Part shown: in pieces, positions 42,535-51,543 of the stretch | Position numbering within the stretch: position 1 is the stretch's first letter | How the letters are laid out: each line of letters begins with the position of its first letter | Assembly: GCA_013388635.1 (NCBI GenBank) | Contig: JACAEX010000049.1 | Location: 1-53,690 of the forward strand | From: Syntrophaceae bacterium | GTDB lineage: Bacteria > Desulfobacterota > BSN033 > UBA1163 | Direction of reading: 5' to 3' | Length of the DNA stretch: 53,690 nt | The notes under the pieces: model-generated | The model's input: only the letters and a program-made list of their open reading frames with translations | Databases searched by the model: none | What the model was told of the DNA's origin: nothing | Made by a program: the position numbers and the translations under genes

Positions 42535-43233
42535 TCACCCCCCCCGACGCGTGCACACAAGAGCATTCAAGGAATCTGAGCGCACATACTCGTAGCTGTG
42601 AGCGCCATCTATAAAGAACAAGTCCACTTTCTCGTGGTAGGGTGTAAAATCGAACTGCGCGCTGTCACCATACAGTTGCCTCACTTTCGTACCAGCCGGA
42701 TGGTCACGATAAAGGTATTCAGTGGAATGGGCATGAGCGGTAATATGGGCATCGTCAATAATGGTGGTAGGTAAAGATGGTGAACATAAATCGTCAGGGG
42801 GCAGATCGAGAGTGTAGATTATTGTATCTCTTGGTGTATTCAAGGCAAACAGTAGAGCCGTATATCCTTGCAAGGTTCCGATTTCAAAAACAATCTTTGG
42901 GGAAAGGACACGCCCCAACAGGGCAAGATAAAACACGTCCTTTGCATAATTAGCATCCCAATATGTCAAATAACCAATGGTAGGCAGCAAATCAATGGAT
43001 ACATATTTAGGAGTAGCAAACAGCTCGTGAAAATGGCTTTGTGGTAAGCCTTGCCCGCTAATGAAACGCCAACCGAATAACCCATATTGAATGTAACCCA
43101 TTGCTGCAGAAGGATGGCGAAGAAGAGCGAGTGTCGCCAAGTTACCACCAATAAATCCCGAGACAAGAGACGCACGGATAACGTTGACTATTTGAGAGAG
43201 TTTCCTAAAACAAGTATACACCTCTCGCACCAT
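42535..43233 (-). CDS. class I SAM methyltransferase, truncated by a frameshift
   Basis: The 232-residue frame has an amphipathic or weakly hydrophobic N-terminus and the SAM motif IVFEIGTLQGYTALLFAL, then IYTLDLPPDD, and DLFFIDGAHSYEYVRSDSLNAL near the end, a Methyltransf_24 pattern (sugar- or flavonoid-type O-methyltransferases). It stops early in CTRRGG at a TGA inside an eight-G run (42538-42545). Adding one G restores a 274-residue protein. It may be phase-variable, a real loss of function or a sequencing error. It lies in an exopolysaccharide cluster, so methylation of a sugar is likely (inference). Confidence 0.8.
   Translation of the reverse strand: MVREVYTCFRKLSQIVNVIRASLVSGFIGGNLATLALLRHPSAAMGYIQYGLFGWRFISGQGLPQSHFHELFATPKYVSIDLLPTIGYLTYWDANYAKDVFYLALLGRVLSPKIVFEIGTLQGYTALLFALNTPRDTIIYTLDLPPDDLCSPSLPTTIIDDAHITAHAHSTEYLYRDHPAGTKVRQLYGDSAQFDFTPYHEKVDLFFIDGAHSYEYVRSDSLNALVCTRRGG
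42538..42545. repeat. eight-base G/C homopolymer at the frameshift
   Basis: Eight consecutive Cs on the plus strand (Gs in the gene). One more base would join both halves of the methyltransferase. Homopolymers of this length slip during replication and are also a common source of sequencing error. Confidence 0.8.
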
Positions 43234-43274
43234 GATTTTTATTGAAGTTTGTTTATCCAGCTTCCTTCTATTTC

Positions 43275-44705
43275 TTAATACCCAGTCCCTTTAACCACGG
43301 TTAAAAATGTCTTGAAAAGAATTTTAACATCAAGCCAGAAACTCCAATTGTCAATATATTCGAGATCCATGCGCACCCATTCGTTGAAATCATTAATCTT
43401 ATTTCTTCCGCTAACCTGCCAGAGGCAGGTAATCCCAGGCTTGATGCTCAATTTTCTTCTATGCCAGCTTTCATATCGGCTCAACTCATGGGGACCCGCT
43501 GGTCTTGGGCCAACCAAACTCATGTCCCCTTTAAACACACTCCATAGTTGAGGGAGTTCGTCAAGGCTAAATTTTCGTAAAAATCTTCCAACCTTAGTAA
43601 CCCTCGGATCATTTTTGATCTTAAAGACGGGACCCTTCATCTCATTTTGGGACATCAGCACTTCCTTCCGAGCATCTGCGTCAACTACCATTGTTCTAAA
43701 TTTCCAACTTCGGAACGGTTTTTTATTGAATCCCATGACATTCCATTCATAAAAAGCTGGACCTTCAGATGTAGCCTTTACAACCAGGGCAATCAGCAAG
43801 AAGAGGGGAGAAAGGAAAATGAGCAAGCTTCCAGATAAGAGAATGTCCATTAACCTCTTTACATAAAGTGCCCACTCGCTATTCTGGACAGCAGCAAAGC
43901 TAATAATGGGCAGACCATATATTTGATCCACGGTAACCTTCTTTGCAACCCTTCCAAAGAAATCTGAATTGAGACGAACTTGAACTCCTTCGCGTTCGCA
44001 AGTTTCAAAAATCTCCTCGACTTTAGCTAATTCAGTGCCGGAAGCGCATATGATCACCTCATCTACTAGGTTCTGATGAAGTACTTTTTCAAAATCCTCG
44101 TTACTTCCGATTACTCTTTTTCCACAAAAGGTATTTCCGATTGACGACCTATCTTCCGCAACGATTCCGATGACGTCGAGTCCCCATCCAAGATTCCTTT
44201 CCACTGTCTCAACAAAATTCTTTGCCTTCAACCCAGTTCCAACCACGATCACTCTTTTTCTATCTTTTCCTTTCTTGCGAATTTGTTTTGCAACATTAAA
44301 TGCGATAATCTTTTCTAAGGTGAGAGCAAACAAATTTACAAAGAAAAAGATACCCACATAAGTACGAGGGATATATTCGAAACGAAGGAGAAAGTTCATT
44401 GCAAAAAAGACGAAGGTTCCAAATAACGAAGCCTTTGCGACAAGTTTTGTTTCCCGCACAAGAGAAGTGAACCTCTGATAGGTATAGGCACCCAGTTTTG
44501 TCAGAATGATCACCCAGATGATCGAAAATAGAATAATCTTCCACACTAAATCAGATGAGACTTTGATTTCTCTTCCAAATGGAGTCCCTGGAAAGATTTG
44601 ATTTGCCCACCACCAAGCAAGGTAAGCCACGAAAAAACTCAAGGCTGTTGTTACTGCATCAGCCAATTGGGCAATTCTTTTATGATGTGCTGGTCGCCAA
44701 ATCAT
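43275..44705 (-). CDS. undecaprenyl-phosphate sugar phosphotransferase (WbaP/WcaJ family)
   Basis: The 476-residue protein begins a repeat unit by moving a sugar phosphate onto undecaprenyl phosphate. It has four N-terminal membrane segments (within about 1-125), a Rossmann-like middle domain (VIVVGTGLKAKNFVETVE), a re-entrant helix around 285-310 and the catalytic core with RSWKFRTM, GDMSLVGPRPAGPHE and KPGITCLWQVSGRN. The middle domain is the CoA-binding-like fold of long WcaJ/WbaP proteins. It is the likely initiator of the second polysaccharide cluster. The sugar is not predictable from sequence. Confidence 0.93.
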   Translation of the reverse strand: MIWRPAHHKRIAQLADAVTTALSFFVAYLAWWWANQIFPGTPFGREIKVSSDLVWKIILFSIIWVIILTKLGAYTYQRFTSLVRETKLVAKASLFGTFVFFAMNFLLRFEYIPRTYVGIFFFVNLFALTLEKIIAFNVAKQIRKKGKDRKRVIVVGTGLKAKNFVETVERNLGWGLDVIGIVAEDRSSIGNTFCGKRVIGSNEDFEKVLHQNLVDEVIICASGTELAKVEEIFETCEREGVQVRLNSDFFGRVAKKVTVDQIYGLPIISFAAVQNSEWALYVKRLMDILLSGSLLIFLSPLFLLIALVVKATSEGPAFYEWNVMGFNKKPFRSWKFRTMVVDADARKEVLMSQNEMKGPVFKIKNDPRVTKVGRFLRKFSLDELPQLWSVFKGDMSLVGPRPAGPHELSRYESWHRRKLSIKPGITCLWQVSGRNKINDFNEWVRMDLEYIDNWSFWLDVKILFKTFLTVVKGTGY

Positions 44706-44723
44706 ATTCTTATTCTCAGGATA

Positions 44724-45974
44724 TCAGCTTAACGCAAACCGTATTGATCTCTTCTCACAATCGACGTCCTTTCTACCCTCACGATAGGCCGTAACCAACT
44801 CGAAAAACAAACCCTCCAGTTGCCTGAAGTGGTATTCCCATGACCAATATTTCTTCACATAGTTGCGCCCGGTTATCGATAATTTTTGTGCAACCTCAGG
44901 GCAATTGATTAGGGTTAATACCTTGGTGGCAAAATCCTCAGGATTCTTCCCCACAACCAGTGCCTCCCTTTCCGGCGCGCCAATCCCCTCATTAGCTTCT
45001 GGGCTCACAACCATCGGCAGACCTGCAGCCATACCTTCAATAACTTTATTTTGCATGCCTGCCGCAATACGAATTGGATCAACCCCGACACTACACCTCC
45101 ATAAGTAAGGCCGGATATCTTCAAGAAACCCTGTAACCCTTATCCTTGGATCTTTGTTCAGCCTGATAATCGAAGCCGGAGGATTCTTTCCAACAATATA
45201 GAATCTGACGTCCGGTCTTTGACGCCAAATTCTTGGCAGTATCTTATCAACGAAAAACAAAACCGCGTCGCTGTTGGTATCGATGCTCAGTGCCCCTGCG
45301 AATACAACCGACGCGGGTTCACGCTTATTATTAGGAGGAGGAGCAAAGAGATCTACATCTGTTCCGTGGGGATTATAAAAAACATTTTTCAGTTCTCTAT
45401 TCGGGTCTATAGCCAGCCGATCCTTCTCAGAAATTAGCAGACAACGATCAAACCTCCTCGCCACGGTTAGCTCGTATCCAATCAGGCGTTCATATTCCAT
45501 TCTATAAATGAATCGTTTAACTCGGCTCCGAACCAATTGAGCCCGCCTTCCGAAGTGGAGAACTTGGGCAGGTTGAATCGCAATGACGCACGGGACTCGG
45601 TCCACGTTTGCAATCCACTGAGCAGAACGAAGGTGGTACCCATATATCAATTCTATCTTTTGTTCATCAATAACCTGCAGAACTCTCTGCCGCATTTCAG
45701 AACACCGGTAGTACCACATTTGAAGTGGATCTCGATCTAAGAGACCCCTTGCCGCGTTCAACATCGACCGCCAGCGCGGGAGCACAATAGCTTCAGATCG
45801 CACAACATACGGTTTTATCAAATCCTGTCCCTCAAGGGCTTGTGAATCCTCTGCCAATGCAACAAGCGAAACCTCGTGCCGCCGACCAAAGTACTTGACC
45901 AGATGATAAGTGGTGTTTTTATCAGCAGTATAGGTGTTCGTAGGAAAACGATATGTTACGAACAATAGCCGCAT
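44724..45974 (-). CDS. GT4 glycosyltransferase, exosortase/EpsH1-associated type
   Basis: The 416-residue GT-B protein starts MRLLFVTYRFPTNTYTADKN and has VVFAGALSIDTNSDAVLFF, RPDVRFYIVGKNPP, RVTGFLEDIRPYLWRCSVGV and IAAGMQNKVIEGMAAGLPMV. This resembles TIGR03087, sugar transferases linked to PEP-CTERM/EpsH1 exopolysaccharide systems (memory of the family). I chose ATG 45974, just after the stop of the AlgD-like gene; the longest ORF would add 34 residues encoded inside that gene's 3' end. No exosortase is in the window. Confidence 0.85.
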   Translation of the reverse strand: MRLLFVTYRFPTNTYTADKNTTYHLVKYFGRRHEVSLVALAEDSQALEGQDLIKPYVVRSEAIVLPRWRSMLNAARGLLDRDPLQMWYYRCSEMRQRVLQVIDEQKIELIYGYHLRSAQWIANVDRVPCVIAIQPAQVLHFGRRAQLVRSRVKRFIYRMEYERLIGYELTVARRFDRCLLISEKDRLAIDPNRELKNVFYNPHGTDVDLFAPPPNNKREPASVVFAGALSIDTNSDAVLFFVDKILPRIWRQRPDVRFYIVGKNPPASIIRLNKDPRIRVTGFLEDIRPYLWRCSVGVDPIRIAAGMQNKVIEGMAAGLPMVVSPEANEGIGAPEREALVVGKNPEDFATKVLTLINCPEVAQKLSITGRNYVKKYWSWEYHFRQLEGLFFELVTAYREGRKDVDCEKRSIRFALS

Positions 45975-45981
45975 TGCACTC

Positions 45982-47286
45982 TCACACAATCCGAAATTGT
46001 TGTGCGGGCCTCCAATCACTTGAACTGACCAAGTCAATAACAATATGATTAGGACGCAATAACTTAAGGATCTCATCTGCCTGGGGCTGACGCTTCCCCA
46101 TAATCAAAACCTCGGATTCCTTTATTGTAGTCTTTAGATCGGTTGCCAACAGGGTGTTAATATGCGGTAGTACAGTTTCAATATACTCACGGTTGCGACC
46201 AAACACATTGGACAGTGAAACCTCCTCATCATAGATCTGCATCTGATAACCCTTACCAATGAGCGCCTCTGCCAGCAAAACCAACGGACTCTCGCGCAAA
46301 TCATCCGTGCCGGGTTTAAAACTCAGGCCAAGCAGGGCCACACGCTTTTTACCAGTTTGAACCACCAAGCTTATCGCCCGCTTGATATGCAGCTCATTGC
46401 TGAAAAGCACCGAATGCAAGACAGGGACTTCTATGTCACGTTCTTTAGCCACATATAACAAGGCACGGAGATCCTTGGGTAAGCAAGAACCCCCAAAAGC
46501 AAAACCTGGCTGCAGGTAGGCAGCCGAGATATTCAAAGTCTTATCTTGGCAAAAAATTTTCATAACTGTATGACTATCCACATCCAGCTCTTTGCATATC
46601 GCACCAATTTCGTTGGCAAAAGTAACCTTCAATGCATGAAACGCGTTGCTTGCATATTTCACCATCGCTGCGACATCCAGTTTCAGTCGATAAACCGGCG
46701 ACTGCAAAGGTCTATAGACCTCAAATACAACGTCACCGCTACGAGAATCCCATTCTCCGATCAGTGTGAATGGAGGGGACAGAAAATCCTTAATAGCGGT
46801 CCCTTCGCGGAGGAATTCTGGATTCACACATAGTCCAAAGTCGTCGCCAATCATTTTCCCACTCTTCGATTCTAACCGAGGAACTATTCGCTCCCGCACA
46901 AATCCTGGTAGCAGTGTGCTACGCACAGCTACTACATGGTAGGTTTCAGCTTCGCGGAGCGCTATGCCGATATCTTCAACAACTCGTTCGACATAACGAA
47001 AGTCAAGGTTACCATTGCTTCGACTGGGCGTACCCACACATATCATCGAAAGATTGCTCATCTTAACCGCTTCAGTAGCGTCTGGAGTAACTTTTAATTT
47101 CTCCTGCTCAACAACATTCCTAATGAGTGGCTCCAGTCCCGGCTCAATAATTGGCGATTGCCCCCTACGTATCATTTCAAGCTTCTGTAGATTTGTATCC
47201 ACCCCAACCACTTCATTCCCCATATTTGCGAGGCATGCTGCCGAAACACATCCTACATATCCTAACCCGAAAACTGCAATCCTCAT
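45982..47286 (-). CDS. algD: GDP-mannose 6-dehydrogenase (AlgD-like)
   Basis: The enzyme oxidises GDP-mannose to GDP-mannuronate using two NAD. The 434-residue protein has the N-terminal MRIAVFGLGYVGCVSAACLA, TPSRSNGNLDFRYVE, NPEFLREGTAIKDF (Glu161 region), Lys210 and the catalytic Cys268 in GFAFGGSCLPKD, positions equal to those of Pseudomonas AlgD as I remember it. A C-terminal YIETVLPHINTLLATDL block is AlgD-like rather than Ugd-like. The ATG overlaps the heparinase stop as TAATG. A mannuronate-containing polymer is implied. UDP-sugar dehydrogenase activity is possible, since the fold is shared. Confidence 0.88.
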   Translation of the reverse strand: MRIAVFGLGYVGCVSAACLANMGNEVVGVDTNLQKLEMIRRGQSPIIEPGLEPLIRNVVEQEKLKVTPDATEAVKMSNLSMICVGTPSRSNGNLDFRYVERVVEDIGIALREAETYHVVAVRSTLLPGFVRERIVPRLESKSGKMIGDDFGLCVNPEFLREGTAIKDFLSPPFTLIGEWDSRSGDVVFEVYRPLQSPVYRLKLDVAAMVKYASNAFHALKVTFANEIGAICKELDVDSHTVMKIFCQDKTLNISAAYLQPGFAFGGSCLPKDLRALLYVAKERDIEVPVLHSVLFSNELHIKRAISLVVQTGKKRVALLGLSFKPGTDDLRESPLVLLAEALIGKGYQMQIYDEEVSLSNVFGRNREYIETVLPHINTLLATDLKTTIKESEVLIMGKRQPQADEILKLLRPNHIVIDLVSSSDWRPAQQFRIV

Positions 47287-49268
47287 TATTTTTCACCTTT
47301 CGAATAACGGGATATTTTCCCTTTTCGTCGTAGCTTCATAGATTCAAACAAGAATTCACACGCCTCATCATTCCAGACGAATTCGACGCGAGGAATAGGC
47401 CAACTCGCACGAAATATTAAACTGCCCCATTCGGGTATCCCTTGACCAGCAAACTGTACGGACAACGTTGAACATGGCTGATCAAGGCCAAACTCTGGGG
47501 CGTACCATCCCTGGAGAGGTAACCCCTGCCCCTTAACGAGCGTGGTTTTAACCGAACCCAAAACCAATAACAAAAGTTCGCACGAACTATTGCAAAGTTC
47601 AAACAGTTGTGAATCGAGTTGACGTACCGCGACATCAGGATGCACGTGGAAATAACTAATCGCCTGAAGATCACTATTTCGTGAAAGCCGATCTAATATT
47701 AACCAAGCTCCTTCGTCCAGGACGAATATGGAGCGCGTGTGGAAAAGATCGGGTTTTATACGGACATAACCATCATGCCTGCCTATAAAGGCACTATATC
47801 CCTCACCGCGCTTACATGCCACAAATTCGGTTCGTGCCCGCCTTCCAGCACGAAAGGCAGACCAGACATCCGACTGGTTCACGTTATTTACCTCAACGGT
47901 GTTATGGGCACGCGTGCTCCGATAATAGTCGCGCCAAAAGTTTGCTACATACGTTCCCACGCCTGAGTCGACAAAAACCCTCTGTCCGTTCACAGAGAGC
48001 TCAAAACTGAACAGTCCGCTGTGTCCATGAGCAGGTATATGATCGGGACCAATTGCGCCTGCGTCCAATATCATTCTGTCACCTGCTGCCTGCCCTTGGA
48101 ATACGACATAGCCGGAGTCAGAAAAATGGTAGACGCCTGCTAAAGGTTCATCCACTGAAGGAATGGTATACTCATGATCCTCATGATCACATCCGCCTAC
48201 TAAGGCGGAAAGAGTGCCACCGACCGCCGGCAATCTTCGTTTCAATGGCCTAAACAATAAATGGTGTGCTGCCCTCAGCACATCGCCGGGCTTTCGCGAT
48301 ATGGCGAATACCGAATCCTGAAGCAATGGAATATCGCCGTCCGGATGCAGCATCATCTCCAGCCAATGGGTCATACGTTTCAATATTTCCGGCACCTGCA
48401 TGGGAACAGATAAATTATTATCCCGAAGAGAATTTAACACCTCTAAGTAGTCAGATAGCAAGATGGTATGATACATAGGGCTGCGTTCATAGTGCCCGCC
48501 GTCCGGTAATATCTGCTCTTCGAGTTGATCCCAAAGTATTTTTTCCCCTGCGGCCAGCCATTGAGCAGGTGCCGAACCCGAGAAGCATAGCCCCGCCAAA
48601 GTCAGTGCCTTTGCATTCTTAACTAAATGATTCCCCAGACTGTCAAACTCTAAATGCTTCAACAGGAAAGCAGCTTGAGAGTAAAGGCTGTGTAACATGC
48701 GTTTGTAGAATTCTACCTCTTGCCGAACTGTATTTCCACACAAATGTAAAGCATACAACCAGTTAACCATCCGCAGCGACGTCGGATAAGCATGCCAACC
48801 AATCCCTAACCCAACAGGATTACAGACAATCCAATCATCTACAATCCGCCTGAGGTCAGCGATGGCGTCGGGGTCATCGTCATGCCTAAAAACTAATGCC
48901 AATGCAAGGATATAGTCTCCGTAGTGGAGATTATATCGCCATAGACGTGATTCATTGGAACAGACCCAGTCGATCCGGCCGCCAAATTCTCTTGTGTGAT
49001 TTAAGAAGGTGAAACGATTCACGTGTACGTCTCTTACGACAGTCCGTAATCCTTCCATCTCATCCGCTGGTATGGCTTCGGGTTTGAAGCCCCGGAACAG
49101 GGTTGCGCCCGATTCCGAAACACTCCCCTTGGGAAGATACCTACGTCCCAACGCAGGCACTTGTTGCAAGGCGTATTGTTTTAAATGTGTGCTCAGGCGA
49201 GCAAGTATCTGGCGTGGTCGATAGTAACGCGCTGCATACCAGTAACGATTAAGCCGGTTTGTCATCAT
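47286..49268 (-). CDS. heparinase II/III family protein
   Basis: The 660-residue protein has an N-terminal alpha/alpha-toroid domain (WRYNLHYGDYI, GLGIGWHAYPTSLRMVNW, DSLGNHLVKNAKAL, DGGHYERSPMYH) and a C-terminal beta-sandwich with IPAHGHSGLFSFELSVNGQRVFVDSGVGTY, the Heparinase_II_III pattern. Members cleave uronic-acid polymers by beta-elimination or act in their synthesis. No obvious signal peptide is present, so cytoplasmic or non-classical export remains open. It overlaps the two-domain oxidoreductase by 20 bases and the AlgD-like gene by one, an obvious operon. Product length or release control of a uronate polymer is the likely role (inference). Confidence 0.88.
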   Translation of the reverse strand: MMTNRLNRYWYAARYYRPRQILARLSTHLKQYALQQVPALGRRYLPKGSVSESGATLFRGFKPEAIPADEMEGLRTVVRDVHVNRFTFLNHTREFGGRIDWVCSNESRLWRYNLHYGDYILALALVFRHDDDPDAIADLRRIVDDWIVCNPVGLGIGWHAYPTSLRMVNWLYALHLCGNTVRQEVEFYKRMLHSLYSQAAFLLKHLEFDSLGNHLVKNAKALTLAGLCFSGSAPAQWLAAGEKILWDQLEEQILPDGGHYERSPMYHTILLSDYLEVLNSLRDNNLSVPMQVPEILKRMTHWLEMMLHPDGDIPLLQDSVFAISRKPGDVLRAAHHLLFRPLKRRLPAVGGTLSALVGGCDHEDHEYTIPSVDEPLAGVYHFSDSGYVVFQGQAAGDRMILDAGAIGPDHIPAHGHSGLFSFELSVNGQRVFVDSGVGTYVANFWRDYYRSTRAHNTVEVNNVNQSDVWSAFRAGRRARTEFVACKRGEGYSAFIGRHDGYVRIKPDLFHTRSIFVLDEGAWLILDRLSRNSDLQAISYFHVHPDVAVRQLDSQLFELCNSSCELLLLVLGSVKTTLVKGQGLPLQGWYAPEFGLDQPCSTLSVQFAGQGIPEWGSLIFRASWPIPRVEFVWNDEACEFLFESMKLRRKGKISRYSKGEK

Positions 49269-51432
49269 CTAACAGCGTGGCGAGGCTTACCAACTGAGGA
49301 GCCCCAACTCGAATCGCCTCGGCGGCCTTTAATGTTGTCAAGGTAGTTAATAATGCTGACTCGAATGAGGGGGGATGTTTTTCTATCCCTTGAATCGTCC
49401 GGAGGAATGTTTTTATTTCTGCCACGTGCCCTTTGTCTTGGCGTAGTCGGGACTTTAAGCTTTTGCGGCAACCCGAGCGCACAAGTTCCAATCGACGGAA
49501 GTCGTCCAGTATGCCTACCCCGCCTTCACCAAATACCTCTAATCGTTCCTTACCAAACGCTGGACTGCCTCTGGTAATATAGGCCAGTGTCCCTATGGAT
49601 CCACCTGAAAATTTTACTGTTACCATCACATCTTCGATCCCAGCAGAGGAACCATAAACACTCTCCGGATTCTCTCCGCTTACAAAGCTCATCAGGTCAA
49701 CAAAGTGACCGCATTCGCCGATTAACCGACCTCCGCCTTGATCCGGATCCAGTTGCCAGTCATTTGGTTCTAATGCCCCGGCATTCACACGATATAACAT
49801 CGCCAGTGGCTGAGCATGTCCGGCGAAGAATTGTTGTAACGCTATCCCAAATGGTGAATGCCGTCGATTAAAACCCACCATTAGCGTACTTAAACCACTG
49901 CTATCACGATATGCTTTGGCAACCCTGTAGAGCTGGTACATGTCAGTCGCCAGTGGTTTCTCAACGAACACATGTTTGCTATGCTGCAAAGCTTGAATAA
50001 CCAATTCTGCGTGTGACGCCGGACGTGTTAAAATTAATATAGCATCAATTTCTGAATCACTTATAATTTCCTCAGGGTCAGAGGTGCAATAATCGAAGCC
50101 AAATCGGTCGGCTGCACTGCGTGCCGTCATTCCGCTCTGGGTCGCTATCCCACGAAAGCGAACCCCAGCTTTGCCAAGAGCTGGAAGCAAGACACTGGTA
50201 GCAAACGCCCCCGCCCCGATAACGCCTATGCGAACAATCGCCTCGTGCGAAACTAACCTGCTCTGTGCCTCCGATCTAAGTTTAATTTGTCGGAGCAGTT
50301 CAGGTTCTGGAGAATATTTCAACAAAATACCAATATAGGGTTCTTTTCGTTTGCCTAAAATCAAGTCATAAGCGTCCAATGCGCGCTCGATCTCAAATGT
50401 GTGAGTAGTCAAACGGTGCACATCAACTTTCTTTTCAGCCACTAACTGCAAAAAGGCCTGCATGTTACGATTCTCAGTCCACCGGACGTAACCAATAGGG
50501 TAGTCCTGTCCCTTCTCCTCATAAAGCCGGTCATAGCGGCCAGGCCCGTAGGAACGTGACATCCGTAGCTGCAAGGACTTTTCATAAAAGACCTTGCGCG
50601 GCAACTTCATTCCGGTAATACCCACCACAGAAACAACAGCCCGGTCGCGTGCAATCTCACCAGCAAGTTCCACAGGATCACTGGAAGGGGTCGCTGCAGT
50701 GACCACCACCGCATCCGATCCATGACCCGATGTAAAGGCAGCCACCTGGCCCTTCAAACTCTCGTCAGTCCGAACACAAGCCCCGTCAGCGCCAAGTTCA
50801 AGCGCCAGGGATACTTTGCTCGCATCTATATCGATGCCAAACACCCGACAACCAGACGCTTTCAGTAGCTGGATTGAAAGCAATCCTAACAGTCCCAAAC
50901 CAATAACGACCACACTCTCACCAAGTCGCACATCAGCCACCCGAATTCCTTCCAGCGCGATAGCGCCCAAGGTTACATAGGCCGCTTGAGCTAAATCGAG
51001 ACCATCTGGTACATGCACGCAGAGGTGGCGGGGTACATAGACTATTTCAGCATGGCTTGCAAAGCCCAGTCCAGCACAAGCCACCCGATGACCGGGAGCA
51101 ATATCTCTAATTTCGTCCCCAACCCTTTCAACTACGCCAGCACAGCTATATCCCAACGCCAGTGGTTGATCTAACCGCTGCATTGCCTTCCGGTAGGCGG
51201 TAAACACACCTTCAGTGTGGGCCTTGTCCAGGACTTTGCGCACTAAGTCAGGCCGAGCCCGTGCCTTTTCCAGCAAATTTTTCCGTGCAAAATCCACTTG
51301 TCCCTGTTCGGTACCCGCACTGATCAGAGAAAAAGCATTACGCACCAGCACTCCACCAGGGCGAAGCTGGGGCACCGGCACTTCCTGAAGAATGAGCTCA
51401 CCAGACCGATAATTTTGAACGAGTTGTTTCAT
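49249..51432 (-). CDS. two-domain oxidoreductase: medium-chain dehydrogenase plus Gfo/Idh
   Basis: The 727-residue protein fuses a zinc-type alcohol dehydrogenase-like half (about 1-350, with GYSCAGVVERVGDE and VVVIGLGLLGLLSIQLLKASG) to a Gfo/Idh/MocA half (about 375-727, with IRIGVIGAGAFATSVLLPAL, the catalytic VEKPLATD and GGGRLIGECGHFVDL). This fusion is typically found beside heparinase-like genes in polysaccharide loci (memory). It presumably interconverts sugar alcohols or ketones on a nucleotide sugar; the reaction is unproven. ATG 51432 follows AGGA; the longer ORF to 51492 is unlikely. Confidence 0.88.
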   Translation of the reverse strand: MKQLVQNYRSGELILQEVPVPQLRPGGVLVRNAFSLISAGTEQGQVDFARKNLLEKARARPDLVRKVLDKAHTEGVFTAYRKAMQRLDQPLALGYSCAGVVERVGDEIRDIAPGHRVACAGLGFASHAEIVYVPRHLCVHVPDGLDLAQAAYVTLGAIALEGIRVADVRLGESVVVIGLGLLGLLSIQLLKASGCRVFGIDIDASKVSLALELGADGACVRTDESLKGQVAAFTSGHGSDAVVVTAATPSSDPVELAGEIARDRAVVSVVGITGMKLPRKVFYEKSLQLRMSRSYGPGRYDRLYEEKGQDYPIGYVRWTENRNMQAFLQLVAEKKVDVHRLTTHTFEIERALDAYDLILGKRKEPYIGILLKYSPEPELLRQIKLRSEAQSRLVSHEAIVRIGVIGAGAFATSVLLPALGKAGVRFRGIATQSGMTARSAADRFGFDYCTSDPEEIISDSEIDAILILTRPASHAELVIQALQHSKHVFVEKPLATDMYQLYRVAKAYRDSSGLSTLMVGFNRRHSPFGIALQQFFAGHAQPLAMLYRVNAGALEPNDWQLDPDQGGGRLIGECGHFVDLMSFVSGENPESVYGSSAGIEDVMVTVKFSGGSIGTLAYITRGSPAFGKERLEVFGEGGVGILDDFRRLELVRSGCRKSLKSRLRQDKGHVAEIKTFLRTIQGIEKHPPSFESALLTTLTTLKAAEAIRVGAPQLVSLATLLDDDKPA

Positions 51433-51543
51433 CGCAATCCTATCCGCATCCTTTCGTCCACAATTAGCCCCGGCGAGAATTTTGGGCATCAAATCCCTTC
51501 CAGGAAATCCCTTCTAGTAGGATGATGCCCTTTCTTCCTCTCC

